Source of the DNA: Mactra quadrangularis
Lineage: Eukaryota > Mollusca > Bivalvia > Venerida > Mactridae
NCBI GenBank assembly: GCA_025267735.1
Contig: CM046299.1
Location: 21,660,232 to 21,724,231, forward strand
Length of the DNA stretch: 64,000 bases
Direction: 5' to 3'
Below the pieces are notes generated by a model. It saw only the letters and a program-made list of their open reading frames with translations, was not told where the DNA came from and did not search any database. Shown here in pieces: positions 20,561-33,700 of this stretch. The position numbers and the translations under genes were made by a program. Each line of letters begins with the position of its first letter. The stretch's first letter is position 1.

Positions 20561-22685
20561 GTTCCTATGACTAAACCGACATTCACAGACAATGATTATG
20601 CCACTTTGAAGTAGTATTTTCAAACGGAGGTTGTTACCTTTGATGTTATGACAAGTAAAATTTCTATTGTAATCAATACATGTTGATGAAAGCTAGTGTA
20701 ATTAAAACTCTTGTATTTTTACATTGATAAAAATCTTACTGAATATTTCAGTTTATAACAGTACATGTATTTGTGTAATCTAATATGTTCAATGATTGTT
20801 TTAATATGCAATTTATTTATTATAAGAATATATATTAACATTGTATAATTATTTATCATCATCAATGAAATATATTATAATCGTTATGTTTTGAATGGTA
20901 TTACATGTTATGTATCACTGTTTCAATATTTAAATGGACTTTTATTAATCATCATATTTTCATTTATTTTATTATCATGCTTGACTTGTATAGAGCTGTA
21001 TCTTTTCTTGGATATTTAATTGGAATTTGGTCAAAGTTAACTTGATATATTAGTTTAATGCAATCAGTTAGAGTGCTTCCTTTCAAAATGAGAATGCACC
21101 TGGTTACAGTAAACGATATAAAACATGATGATATAGTGGGTACGACGAAACTGATATTACAGAGGTGTCATTAAATGATAAAATGCTTGTTTGAAAGACT
21201 GCAAACTTATTATGAAGTTGCGTATCATGTTACATTTGAAAATTGTGTTTATACTTACTTGATGTTTAAGTGTATGATCGTCATTATTGATAGCATTGTC
21301 TTTCCATCATTTACACGATTAACATGAACATTTATCGCTAAAGTTGTTAAATGTTGTTCTGCTATAAATATGTTTGTTATTTATGTTACTTGATATATTG
21401 TTAAAGATATAATTATTAGAAACTTCATTTTTGCGTAAGTGTTTATTATTTATTTGAAATGAAGAAAGGACATCTGCAACAGGTGCAATATGATAAAATG
21501 TGCATCAAACATTCATTACTTTTTGGCACTATCACTCTCATTGAAAGACCTCTCTGAACGACGACAATGGTTTATGTTGTCTTTGAACAGCAACATACCA
21601 TGAAGGTTGTATGTCCCCCGTGTTTCTTTATCGCCAATTTGTTGCAGTTATAGTAAAAAGTTGAGCTGTAAATCGGAACAGTATATACGTCGTGAAAATA
21701 GATATGATTTCTGGATAATAAAAATTATTTAATATATTACAAATATGTCTTTTTATCACTTAGACAATATTGAAATATCATACTTGTAACACCATATCAT
21801 TCCCTTAAATAGTACATGTTGGTGTAAGCTATAGTTTACACTCCTCCATGTTAATATGATTAACGTATTTGATTTTTGACAAGGATTGCGTAATCAATTC
21901 AGGTCTTAATAAGCGACTTATTTGAAACACATCACAAAATGTCGCGGACGATGACGTTGGATGGACATGCGCAGTCTGATTATGTACAGCGGTATGTAGT
22001 TAGGTTAACCCAATGCGTGAATAAATAGTCCCTTGTTAACAATAGCTCACATTATCAAACAGTCGACACACAATAATGGTCATATCATTGTTAATACCGT
22101 TTTAACATTTTCGATTAAGAACCGCCGTTCATCTGCTGAAATATTGATTACAAGTTATGTAACCATTGGCCCCTTTCTATTTTTTTGTACATTTAAGTGA
22201 ATCCACTATGTTCTATATATAGACAGGCCTGCAATTTTTCACTGTCTAAAAATCATATACATGAAAGGTAGGAAATGTAGGTTGATAAGCATTTTTCTGC
22301 GGGCGGTATCAGCGTCATGATCCTTTATTAAACAATTTGTTTGTAAATTTTTGACGCCAAGTCCTCTTTCTAATGACACGCCCAAATTTTGCCCCGTTAA
22401 ATCATTTCCGGACAGCGCTATCAGCTCTTTGATTTCAAGAGTTTCTTATTACAAGTAAATTTGGTATTGTTATTTATATGAATGGTATAAATAATATTTC
22501 AATACGCATCTTTATTTATAACACGTAATTCGACACTTGTTCTAGCAATCGCATGTACTTAAAGTGTAAACGTCTATATATTATTATTGTTTTATGGATT
22601 AAGTTAGTATACGTTTTAATCACGTCTTAGATAAAGAACTAATATTAGATATCATAGAGTAAGTCTAATTTTGGCAACCTGTCTA
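20561..22685. other. Spacer B to C, first part: 3' flank of copy B
   Basis: AT-rich; aligns with the 3' flanks of A and C but with many more changes and gaps. No gene seen. Confidence 0.5.
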
Positions 22686-23935
22686 TGAAAACAACTTGCA
22701 GGTGCACTTAAAAAATCAACAGTATTGTTGTGCTCCGGAGATATTGGGACACATTACCTTTTTAGTCGCTCTCAAAATGTTAAGTCACAGCGATTATGGC
22801 TGGACAGACGGACGGACAGAGTACCAAGTACCACGGACAAGAGCGATCACAATATTAACTAACCTTTGGACTCCGGTAACTAAATGTAAGTATAAAGTCA
22901 TAAACAACCAAAAGAATAAGCAAAATAAGGTTAAGTTTTGATGGTTAAGTTTATTGTGATAAAATACCCTTAACATAGTTCAGTGAACAACTAACAAATT
23001 TAATGTTTAAATATCTGAGATAAAAATCAAGCAAGTTGAATAAAATAAAAACAAGTAGTCTGCCAGTGCTTTAGAATACAAATACAATACAATAAAATAA
23101 GTTTTTAAGGTTTCCTAAGAATTTCTAGACACAAAATTATGTTTAAATTCAATGCTCAAGTTACCCTTTAAAATTATCTTTAAAAAATCAAAATACATGT
23201 AACAGTAAAGTTCCTTTAAAGTCAAAAACTTACTAATAAAAGTTTCCAAAAGTCAATTTACGATCAAAATGAAATTAAATAGTCCAACCTGTTCCAAGTA
23301 AAAAAAAATGCCGGAGTCCTCGAAATTCTGTGACGGAAACCTTTTATACTCGCCAAAAAATCCGGCAATCCGCCACAAAAAGCTGCGTGAATCCGTCAAA
23401 AAAATTGACGGATCCGTCAGAAAATATTGACGGATAATGGTTACGTCACATGAACGTGCTGGTTTTCTATGTCAACAAACAACAAGAAAAATAAATTTAA
23501 ACACAACAATGTATTAAAGTCATTTAAATTATTACATAAATCAATTAAATAAATAACAAACTTAATCATTTGAATATGGGAACAACCTTTCTAAGCTTTT
23601 AAACATTATTTTATCGCTTCCAAAACCCGTGGTTGATTAAATCGACCAAAAGTTTCTATCCTGGTCTCTATGACGTATGGCAACAATAATGGCGGCCATC
23701 ATGTTTACACAAAATTGTACAGCAAAGTTAACAAGAATGTACGAGTTAAAACCGGACTGACACAAAGTAAGTGGGGTTTTAATAGCTTGTAAATACAAAA
23801 TAGAAACTGCATGGACGGATTATACAGTTAACAATAAGAAAATCGCACATTAAATATGGAAATAAATTCGTACTCAAAGCAATTCGTACCCGAACTAAAA
23901 AATTAAACCATGTCCCGAACGGGTCACTACAGTAT
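22686..23935. other. Unclassified insertion of about 1.25 kb in spacer B to C
   Basis: Absent from the matching place in the A-B spacer (near 3690), where the flanking sequences meet. Includes GACGGACGGACAGAG near 22805 and repeated TTGACGGAT-type words near 23400-23440. No clear terminal repeats or ORF. Confidence 0.5.
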
Positions 23936-23989
23936 GTTTGGCGATTTTCTCGATAATTGTGCAAGTTGGTAAATGCCTAGTTTTTATGG

Positions 23990-25790
23990 TTAAAAAACGG
24001 ACGTATTATGTTATGATGCAGAGGGTTCCGTATTGATTTTGAGACCCCAGGGTCAAAGGTCAAGGTCACTGGGACTTAAAATATGAAAATCTTGTCCGGA
24101 CGATAACTCAACAACGACTGTGCCTAGGTAAACCAAACTTCATGTGAGAATAGCCCATGTGTCAAAAAAGTGTTCTATTGGTTTAAGGGCCCCTGGGTCA
24201 AAGGTCAAGGTCACAGGGACATCATATGGAAAAACATTGTCCGGACAAAAACTAAAAAACCACAGTACCTAGATTCACCAAATTTTATGTGATAGTAGCC
24301 TATCTGTCACGAATGTGCCCTATTGGTTTTTGGGTCCCAAGGTCGAAGGTAAAGGTCACAGGGGCATCATATGAAAAAACTTTTCCGGATAATAGCTCAA
24401 CAACCACTGTACCTAGGTTTACCAAATTTTATGTGAGAGTAGCCTATGTGTCACTGATGTGTCCTATTGGTTTAAGGATCCCAGGGTCAAAGGTCATGGT
24501 CACAGGGACATCATATTGAAAAACATTGACCTGACAATAACTCAACAACTACGGTATGTAGATTCACCAAATTTTATGTGAGAGTAGCCCATGTGTCGTG
24601 TCAATTATGTGTCCTATTGGGTTTGGGACTCCAGGGTCAAAGGTCAAGGTCACAGGGACATCATATGGAAAAACATTGTCCGGACAATAACTCAATTACC
24701 ACAGTACATATGTTCACCTAATTGTATGTGAGAGTAGCCCATGAGTCAAAGATGTGCCCTATTGGTTTTGGGGCCCCAGGGTCGAAGGTCAAAGTCACAG
24801 GGCTATCATATAGAAAAACTTTGTCCGGACAATAACTCAACTACCACTGTGACTAGGTTCAGTAAACTTTATTTGTGAATACTCCTTGAGAAGCGGATGT
24901 ACTCTATTGATTTTGAGACCCAAGGATCAAAGGTCAAGGTCACTGGGACTAATTTATATGAAAACTTTGTCCAGGTAATAACTCAACAACCACTGTACCT
25001 ATGTTCACCAAATTTTATGTGATAATAGTCCATGTGTCTAGGATGTGCCTTTTTGGTTTTGAAGCCCCAGGATCAAAGGTCAAGGTCACCGGGACATTAT
25101 ATGGAAAAACCTTGTCTAAACAATAACTCAATAACCACTTTTCCTAGGCTCACTAAATTTTATTTATTTATAGCCTTAAGGTAGAGGATGTTCCTTTCCG
25201 AATTTGAGACCCAAGGGTCAAAGGTCAAAGTCACTGGAACTAAATTTATATTAAAACATTGTCCGGAAAAATTACTTAATAATGACTGTACCTAGGTTCA
25301 CCAAATTTTATGTAAGGATAGCCTACACGTCGAGCATATCCCCATTGGTTTTGAGGCCCTTGCGTTAAGGTCAAGGTCGCAAGGACATCATAAGGAAAAA
25401 CCTTGTCCAGAGAATAACTCAACCACTTTATCTAGGTTCACCAAATTTAATGTATCGATACTTTTTGGGTCAAGGGTGTGAACTTTTGGTTCTGAGGCCC
25501 GGGGTCAAGGTCACTGGAAGTTCATATGGGAAAACCTTGTGCTGGTGATAACTCAACCACGGCTGTACCTAAATTCTCAAAAGCTTTGCTTTGGATAGCC
25601 TTCCAGTTAAGAATGTGACCTATTCTGAGGTCCCGGGGTCATTGGTCAAGTTCACAGGGACTTCATATGAGATAGAACACAGCATGGTCTGCGCACAGGC
25701 GTATTATGCCCCGCCCAGCGGAGCTCTTGTTCTTACCAGCTATATAGTGGTTAGTGTGTTATATTTTTTTATTTTATTATCTGAATGTTG
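23990..25790 (+). repeat. Tandem array of about 145 bp, 12 units, with AGGTCA half-sites
   Basis: The core GGGTCAAAGGTCAAGGTCAC recurs near 24050, 24195, 24340, 24484, 24634, 24779, 24923, 25068, 25215, 25362, 25501 and 25636. Most spacings are 144-150 and the last two shorter (139, 135). Each unit also carries ATATGGAAAAACATTGTCCGGACAATAACTCA-like and CACCAAATTTTATGTGAGAGTAGCC-like parts (given here in pieces of the consensus). Units degrade toward the right end. The array is missing from the A-B and C-D spacers. Confidence 0.9.
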
Positions 25791-25947
25791 AGTACCATAT
25801 TTGGCAAAATACCACCAAGTTCTAACAACATTGTGTGTCTGTAAAGCGACATGGCTGGGAAGAAGCAGGACAACGTATGTGGTTGGTGGTAGTTTTCTGA
25901 ACAGATACACTCAAAGACTACGTCTTGCAAGTAATTGAAGATAAAAA

Positions 25948-26222
25948 TTAACCCGGGTCGATAGCGCAGTTGGGATTTAGATTCTCGTGTCCCGAAGGTG
26001 GTACAGGTTCTAATCCCACCCGGCGAGGTTATACCCTTCCATGAAAATTTGATAATTATGTCAATTTTCCTCCATTGATTAGATAACATGGAGAAGTTTC
26101 TGGCCTTGTGGAAGGGTAGATGACTACTGGTTATAGACAAGGGTCCAGGAAAGCTAGGTTAGGTGGCTGGGTTAAAAATGACCTAAATTTGTCATAACAC
26201 GGCGTTAAACCCAGTAAAAAAA
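25948..26222 (+). mobile_element. Young tRNA-derived SINE in spacer B to C
   Basis: Same family as 5024-5310 (AACCCGGGTCGATAGCG head, AAGCTAGGTTAGG and GGCGTTAAACCCAG tail). Flanked by an 11-bp duplication GAAGATAAAAA at 25937-25947 and 26223-26233. The A-B spacer has no SINE at this place, so this insertion followed the split. Confidence 0.85.
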
Positions 26223-26233
26223 GAAGATAAAAA

Positions 26234-27196
26234 AAATTACAAATGTCCGCATTTCAATTATATTCATGCAAAGTCATTTCTAGACTGTTTTCTATAATCA
26301 AAAACATATAAACGAATGCAGTGTTTATCAACTATTGCATGCTACGTGATGTTGCAGCCCAGGAATATATTATTTGAAAACGAACACACTAAAGACAAGT
26401 CAATATTACCGATGGGTCTCGATAATAACTACATTATAATAACCTTAACTGTAAATCACCTTAGGTCGATGGTATATCAAGTTTTTTCCCTGCAGGTTTG
26501 TTGCTACGCATTAAACCCAATTCGCAGACTTAAAACTTTGCCCTTCTAACTGATAGAGCTTCAGGGGTTGAGTCAAGATTTAAAGAATGACTCTTTTTAC
26601 GAGAAAGTAGCCAGGATGCCATATTATGAAAGATCTTTCCATAATGTAGTGATGTAATACATGTATAATTTAGTAGGATTTGCGATGAAAATGATCGTAA
26701 GATCATAAATAAAACCAGATTAGTTATTACGCATATTGGAATTCTAGAACTGGTGCACACAAAAAAGATTATTATGTAGGTGAACTGTTCGGCTCATGTG
26801 ACTTTGACTTTTAAAATAGACGTTTACCAAAAGTAAACAAACAAGTTATTGTTACTTCTTTTCATACAAAATCACATGATTACGTCTGCTTTAACATGGC
26901 CTTATCATTAAAATCTGTCTCATGCAGGTATCAAATTTCTTAGCATGAAAAGTACGCATCGTTTGAAGCTAACAGTTCAGTAATTTTGTCATTTTTTTAT
27001 TTTCTTTAAATAACCTACCAGTGTATGTTATTTTGTGTCTATAAATTGATTCTGTAATACATGTACATTATTTTAGACAAACTGAGCTACATATTGTGAG
27101 AAATGTGAAAAGGTTTATACAATTTTTTGAGACTTTAAGAAAGTTTATTTTTGAGCTGAAATATGTGAACAATCAGGTAAAAATAATAAAATCTCT
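26234..27196. other. Spacer B to C, last part
   Basis: Aligns with 3930-5023 of the A-B spacer. No gene seen. Confidence 0.5.
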
Positions 27197-27466
27197 AACC
27201 CGGGTCGATAGCGAAGGTGGTAGCGCGCTGGTATTTGGAATCTCGTGTCCCGAAGAGGATACGGGTTCGAATCCTAATCGGGTATGTTATACCCTTCCAT
27301 GAAAATTTGACAATAATGTCAATTTTCCTCCATTGATATGGAGAAGTTTCCAGCCTTGAGGAAAGGAATGTAAGTACTGGTTATAGACAAGGCTCCAGGA
27401 AAGCTAGGTTGGGTGCGCTGGACGCCGTAAAAGTATTAACACGGCGTTAAACTCAGTAAAAAATAG
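27197..27466 (+). mobile_element. tRNA-derived SINE upstream of copy C
   Basis: Counterpart of 5024-5310 at the same distance from the gene, with more changes in the head and a deletion near the 3' end. B-box GGTTCGAATCC kept. Confidence 0.8.
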
Positions 27467-27589
27467 AAGTTCTCATGATGAAGATTATTTATATACAGGG
27501 AAATAAAATTTACAATCAGAGACTCAGGGGTACATCAAGCGTTAATCGTTAAAAGGAAAACTAATGTTTAAATGATACAGTAGTATATA

Positions 27590-27703
27590 TACATGTATAA
27601 TATAAAATACAGATCCAAATTTGGTGGTTTAAAACTTCCTGTTTGAATATCTTAATAAACAGAACTACTCGCTTGCGAACGAGTTAACAAGCTAACAAGA
27701 AAA
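27590..27703 (+). promoter_or_regulatory. Candidate core promoter and 5' UTR of copy C
   Basis: TATA-like TATAATATAAAATA at 27596-27609 and the CTAACAAGAAAAATGG start context are conserved with copies B and D. Confidence 0.35.
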
Positions 27704-27758
27704 ATGGATTTATATAAATATTTGTGTTTTATATTACTTACTACAGTGTGTTATATAG
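27704..27758 (+). CDS. Copy C exon 1: signal peptide
   Basis: Encodes MDLYKYLCFILLTTVCYI; E5 to K and L18 to I compared with copies B and D. Donor GTATGT at 27759. Confidence 0.8.
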
Positions 27759-30700
27759 GTATGTTGGAATTAATAACTTTGTTTCAACTACTTTATAGTC
27801 ACTATACAGCTTACATTTATTTATTAATTTCATGAATATATATGTGTATTTTATAAACCATGATGAATGGGTAAATTTCGCAATAAACATAAATGTCTTC
27901 ATTTAGTTTTCTTACCTGAACAAATGACAAGTTGAAACTACCTGTTTAAAATTTCTTTCACTGTCTTTACAAATACTGATTCTATAACTAATAGAAAAAT
28001 TATAATCAGAAGTACGAAACTTTTTATTTGATTCTTTATTCTAATGGTTTTCAGTTTATCAATATTACAATGACATCTTTCATTACCTTTAACTTTTGTT
28101 AATGCGTTATTTGTATTTAAAGGTTCTCATTCACATATTTCAACTTAAATATAAGCTTTTTCTATAATTATCAAAATTGTATGGATACATTTTTAAAGCT
28201 GGACATTATACTTCGATAATGACAAATTACTGCATATTGACAAACAACTACAATTGGTGGTGTTACAAGTAGTAAAATATACCCCGTATGTCACGGTATG
28301 GACAGTTTTAGTGCATTTTTTGACTTTCATTGTGTATATATAAGCAACCTATTAGTCAGTTTGTCTCAAAATCTTTAATATTTTTTTGACAGAACTACAG
28401 GCACTGAAAGGTATTTTAAAAATATAGAAAAATCTTAACCAAATATGCGAACTAGTACCTTTAATTTTGTGAGAAAATACTTGTACACGTATAACAATTA
28501 CAATTGTATAAAGTATTTTACTCCTCCTTCAAAACGGTCTATTATTATAACTATCTTTACTTGTAAATATTAAATTGTATTAATGAAAAATAAGATCTTT
28601 TACAATTGCAAAGATGGGTCTTAAGTTTGGTTATTTACCAAAACCAATATTTCTAGACTTTCTTTGCGAGTACTCGCTTAGCGTTCCTCAATGAGCTGAA
28701 GACTTCTACATAGTTAGAGTAAACTTGCTATGACTTTCCACAGTCAGGAATTGAGCCTGAGTCACCGCACCCAAGTCCAGAGCTCTTACCATTTGACAAC
28801 TACCACGGTACCCATTACACTAAAACAAGCGTAAAACAGTTTAACGTTTAGGGAAAGGAAGTTGGGATACTTAAATTCATACTTATATTTCTATTTCATG
28901 ATATCGTTTTTCGCGATCTATTTTTTAGTTCTGTATTGAAGTATTTAATCACAAAAAAACGTTCTAACATTATTGATAGATATAACTATGTATTTACATT
29001 GAACATTGTAATGATTTACACGACATTGAGAAGTGTTATTTAACTTGAAAAATTATAGCTTATTGAAATTTGTACAAAATGTCTTAAATGGAAAGACAAT
29101 TTACAAAATGAATAAAAAGTTCAGGCATTTTACAAATTTCCTTAATATACAAATTGTCTGTAACATATGCATGGTATATAGACACGCGATCTTCTGAATG
29201 TAAACAGACATTTGTTTTCGAAAAAAAACATCGCATTAATCAACTATTATTTTTCCTTGTCCGAAAATGCTTACATCAGGATGTGAAGTTTATCTTATTA
29301 CTCTGAATCCTCCGCACAAATTTATTTTAAACATGAACTAGTTCAAACTACTCAATTTTTGTGTAGAGGATTTGCAGCTTATGATGAAAACGCAATTAAC
29401 TTGAATTTTCAGGGAAATTAACGTCAGTAGTTATTTGATACGTTATTTGAATTCATTTAAATAAGTTTTCTTGAAGGAAAAAACGGCGAAAACAATATTG
29501 TTTACCTCATTAGTGTCGTTGTAGATCACGTGACTATAGATCTTTTTCAAGAAAATTTCGTCATTGGAACACTCGGTTACCAACTATCTCTGTATTTCTA
29601 CGTTAACAAACAAGCATTTTATCATGATCAATGTCTCAGCAAGTTCTACTTACTACATTTACATGGAAAGGAATAAGAAATGCGTGATACCCGTTACCGT
29701 AGTAAATCAAAGTACTGAAAGTACTGAATGAACGATTCATTTTACATATTCTTGTCCTATTTAATTTAGGACAGACAATAACAACTGCTAGCTAATCTGT
29801 CTGACCAATGCCTCAATCATTTTTTTCGACTGAATAGACCCAACTGCAATTATGTGCGAGGAAAAGCGCAAAGGACAAACAAATGTAAAAGAATGATAAA
29901 CGAATGGACTTTCCAATAGTAACATTAAACGCTTAAAATCAATCAAAAACCAAGATTACCATACTGGCGTGTCATTACAAAATGTCGGTGTTTTAGTCGT
30001 CAGTAGTAAGTGTTATCTTGTGCTTGGGTAGACAGTAGACTACTGGTTTAGCAACATTGTCAATAAAAGTTTGTTTAATGAGTCGGTCACCGTAAATAAC
30101 AATTTTAGAAGTGTAATTGAAAAACATAATATACTACAAAAATATTTGTAACATATTTTGAAAATATGTACAATTTCTCAAGAGTTTTAAAACTTTTAAC
30201 TTAACTGATAAAGTCAAATTTATCAATCCCTAATGTGAAAAAATCTCACGTGCATCCGTGTTGTATCCGTCGGATATAATTAAGAGTTTTGACGTCATCA
30301 TGACAGGAGATGGCGTAAATAACACCGTGTACAGTACAACCTGTAGTATATCCTATCTAGTTTAGGACACAATATGCACAACACACATATCAGGAGTGAT
30401 GCTTGATTTGATGATACAGTCAGACTCTGCTGGTAGCAGAGTAGATGGTTTAACCTCAGCTAATTTTTAAACAGCTGTTCAAAAATATTAGCCAATAGTA
30501 ACATCATGTAATCATAGACGGCTGACACGATTCCAAGTCAAAATACCATGTATAAATTATATTATTTTTTATACCAAACCGTGCGGGCCGCCAATGCATG
30601 TGATAGTTATGACTAACTGTATATTATTAAACAAATTTTATGAAACAGTCTAGTTTAATATATTGTATACAGTACGGTACCTAATGATACGTACAGTTAA

Positions 30701-33700
30701 GATATAAGGGTTTGTCCTAAAATGGTTGTTTAAAAAATAGTTCAACAATTGTTAAAACATGTACAGTATAACCTCTGCGGTTCAACCCTCTACAAAACAA
30801 ATCCTCTGCACAACAACAGCTTTTGATACTTCCCTAGGGCCTAATTTTAACTGAATTTAACCTCTGCAGAACAACTACCTCTGAACAGCAACACTTTCTA
30901 GTCCCTCCCATTGAGTGTTGCTCAGGAGAGGTTTTACTGTATTATAAATCATAACACAAACGATTGGTACAAACAGCTGTCTTAAAGTTCAGTATAAGTT
31001 TGATCTGTAATATCAGTAATACTAAAGGCAGAATTCAGCGTCATCGACCACTAGCTACTGTTTCATAAATACTTCCTCATTCGTACTTTAGCCTTATCTG
31101 TTAATAATTTAAGTACAACGTACGATAAGCTTAAATGTATACATAAATAACCAATTTATCAATTTGACACTTAAAATACCAATCGAGTATTCGTAAATTT
31201 TACATACATGTATACTGTATAAGTTATGCTTAAAACTTGGCGCGACAATCTAACAAAAGACGAATCTAACTCTCAAAAATATTTTTTATATATAAAACCG
31301 GTGAGTAATATCTAAAATTTATCTACTAAGTCATAATTCTAAACAATTAATATTCTGTTCGTGAGAATGATTACTTTGAAACTGCACCACAACATTGCGG
31401 ACTTAAGTGCTTCCCCAATAATCGGATGAGCCTAAATTTGAAATGGCAAAAACATGCCTGGTTGATTTATACACTCATACTTGTACACTTGTAAAATAAA
31501 CAAACATAAACAAGCTACTTGTTATTCAAATGCAAACGATGTAATTTATACTGTAACTGATATTCACTTTAAATACCGATACATATTATAAAACGATAGT
31601 TTTGCTCATTTAAAAACACGGAAGTGAAAATGTTACAGTGATAACATATTTTACCTCGTTTGCAATATGCTGGGGTATATCATCATTATACAGAACAACG
31701 TCAGGAAGAATCGAGGCGCACAAAGTATCTAAAGCTTCGCCATTTTCTCTCACTCTGTCTAAATTATAAAGGAAACAGTCTGGCAAACTTAGTAGGTAGG
31801 ACACACAAGTATACTGTTAGACGAGTCAGTGGGTCGATTACCTGTAACCAGACGTGGCATACTTTCGTGGATTTAGTCATGAAATAATTGCTGCGGCCAT
31901 TTTCCCTCATACCAATATTTCTAAATAATTTGGTGTGGTTGACAGTCACTGAAGGAAGTGCGTTCTCAGTTATTGGTTGATAGATCAATGGACATTTCCG
32001 GGTGTGACCTTTTTATTTGAATAACAATACATTTTCCCACAAAAATAAGCATGTGCTCTTATGTTAACACCTTTTTTGTGGGACAAATATAACTGTAAAC
32101 CTTTGTTAAATATGCTAATAGGTAAGGTCATGGAAAGGTCCATCCAGAGATTTAGTCTTTCCTGGAACAGCGAGTAGTTTGACCGACCGTCTTGATATGA
32201 CCTATACAATAATGTTGATACGACCATTAATCCATCATTTGCAAGCAACCGCATTAATACTTTTACATAAAAACTCGTGTTCAAAACTTGAGTTGAATTC
32301 ACGATTCTCCATCAGTAAGAGGTTCGAAAGCCTCAAGGGACACTGCTAATTTTCTTGAGCAAGTAATTGTACAGTTGTTCCACTTTACTCAGGTGTCAAT
32401 ATATACTGTGTGTGATCACCTGTTTGAAGGTAATTTCAATTATCAGGGCTGAAGATCTCTATGGTCACAGAGTTTAAACCTCTTTTTATTTTTTTAACTT
32501 TTTGGTAGTCAATTTAAGTCAACAATGTTAACTTCTTAAACTCAAGGGGAAGGATTTTATACGATACTATTGGTTAATTGGTTTAACTTTCATTGAGAGC
32601 TTTTATTTCTTTACGCTCTATTTTTATCATGATAAAACTATTTAAGACTTTTACAAATTATGCAGCAGCGAAATGATATATGGGCTATTCATTTTTCCGG
32701 GTTTATTCATTCAAGCTGACAACAAGAATGGATCGTATGATAATTAGGATACTAACCCGGAACATAAATTTGCAATCTGATACTAAGTTTGCCGTGATAA
32801 TAGATAATATCCAAGACGGAAATATGTCTTTCTTATTGATAGCATGCAGGTATTAATCACTACGAGTCCATCTTAGTGAAAATGTCGTAAATGCTTACCA
32901 CCACACCTCCTTTAAATATTTGTTGCCCCAAAATTAAGTCTACGAGTGTTATCTTTCTAAATGCAGAGCATAACTTTGATGAATATTTTCGGTAGATTGA
33001 ACAAAGATACAATCAATTACAGGTCGAGGAACTTTTCCATTAATTAACTTCGTGACGAAAAATATCATTCAAGCTGAGACTAGTATTCAATTCTTTCATT
33101 AACAGTTTAGTTTTCAGTACTTATTGCCGACCGACTAGTACATGATTGTTCACCAAATTTGACCTGAACCATAGAAAACGAAAGCATTGCATTGCCAAAA
33201 TCTAACAAATGCTATTTTATTTTTTAGTTTTTAAACATGTATTTATTTCACTTTATTTTGTAGACGCTGAATTTATATTTACAAAAAAGGAATATACATG
33301 GTCACAGGCTAATCGAGTGTGTACATTAGCAGCACCACATCTTAGTTTCAGCAAAAATGGCATCACACCTAATCTAGCCACAGGCAATCTACCTATCGCA
33401 AATGCATGGTTAGGTTATACTGAAAAAATGACACCATTTGAGTATTTTGGTAAGACTTTTGCATCATACATGTAATAATACTTTATTTACCACATTCATT
33501 CCAATAGATCTATATGTATATACAGAACACACAACACAATTCGGTCATTTGTAACTGAAGTAATTATTTATATATATCGTAAGTATATACATTGTCTACA
33601 TGATTATGCTGTAATTGATATTGTATTAATTCTATTTCCGATATATTTTATTGAAATTTGTATTACATATGTAGTGAAGATCAAACATGCACATAGGAAT

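Larger units (their letters stand above)
27759..33263 (+). other. Copy C intron 1
   Basis: Aligns end to end with intron 1 of B, with scattered small gaps. Holds the tRNA-like relic at 28743-28812 and the old SINE at 31815-32215. The SINE is interrupted here by roughly 150 bases (about 31990-32140) not found in B. Confidence 0.6.

Noticed and set aside
24000..25700. CRISPR-like array
   Set aside because: Units are degenerate over their full length with no conserved repeat and variable spacer; it is a eukaryotic tandem satellite.
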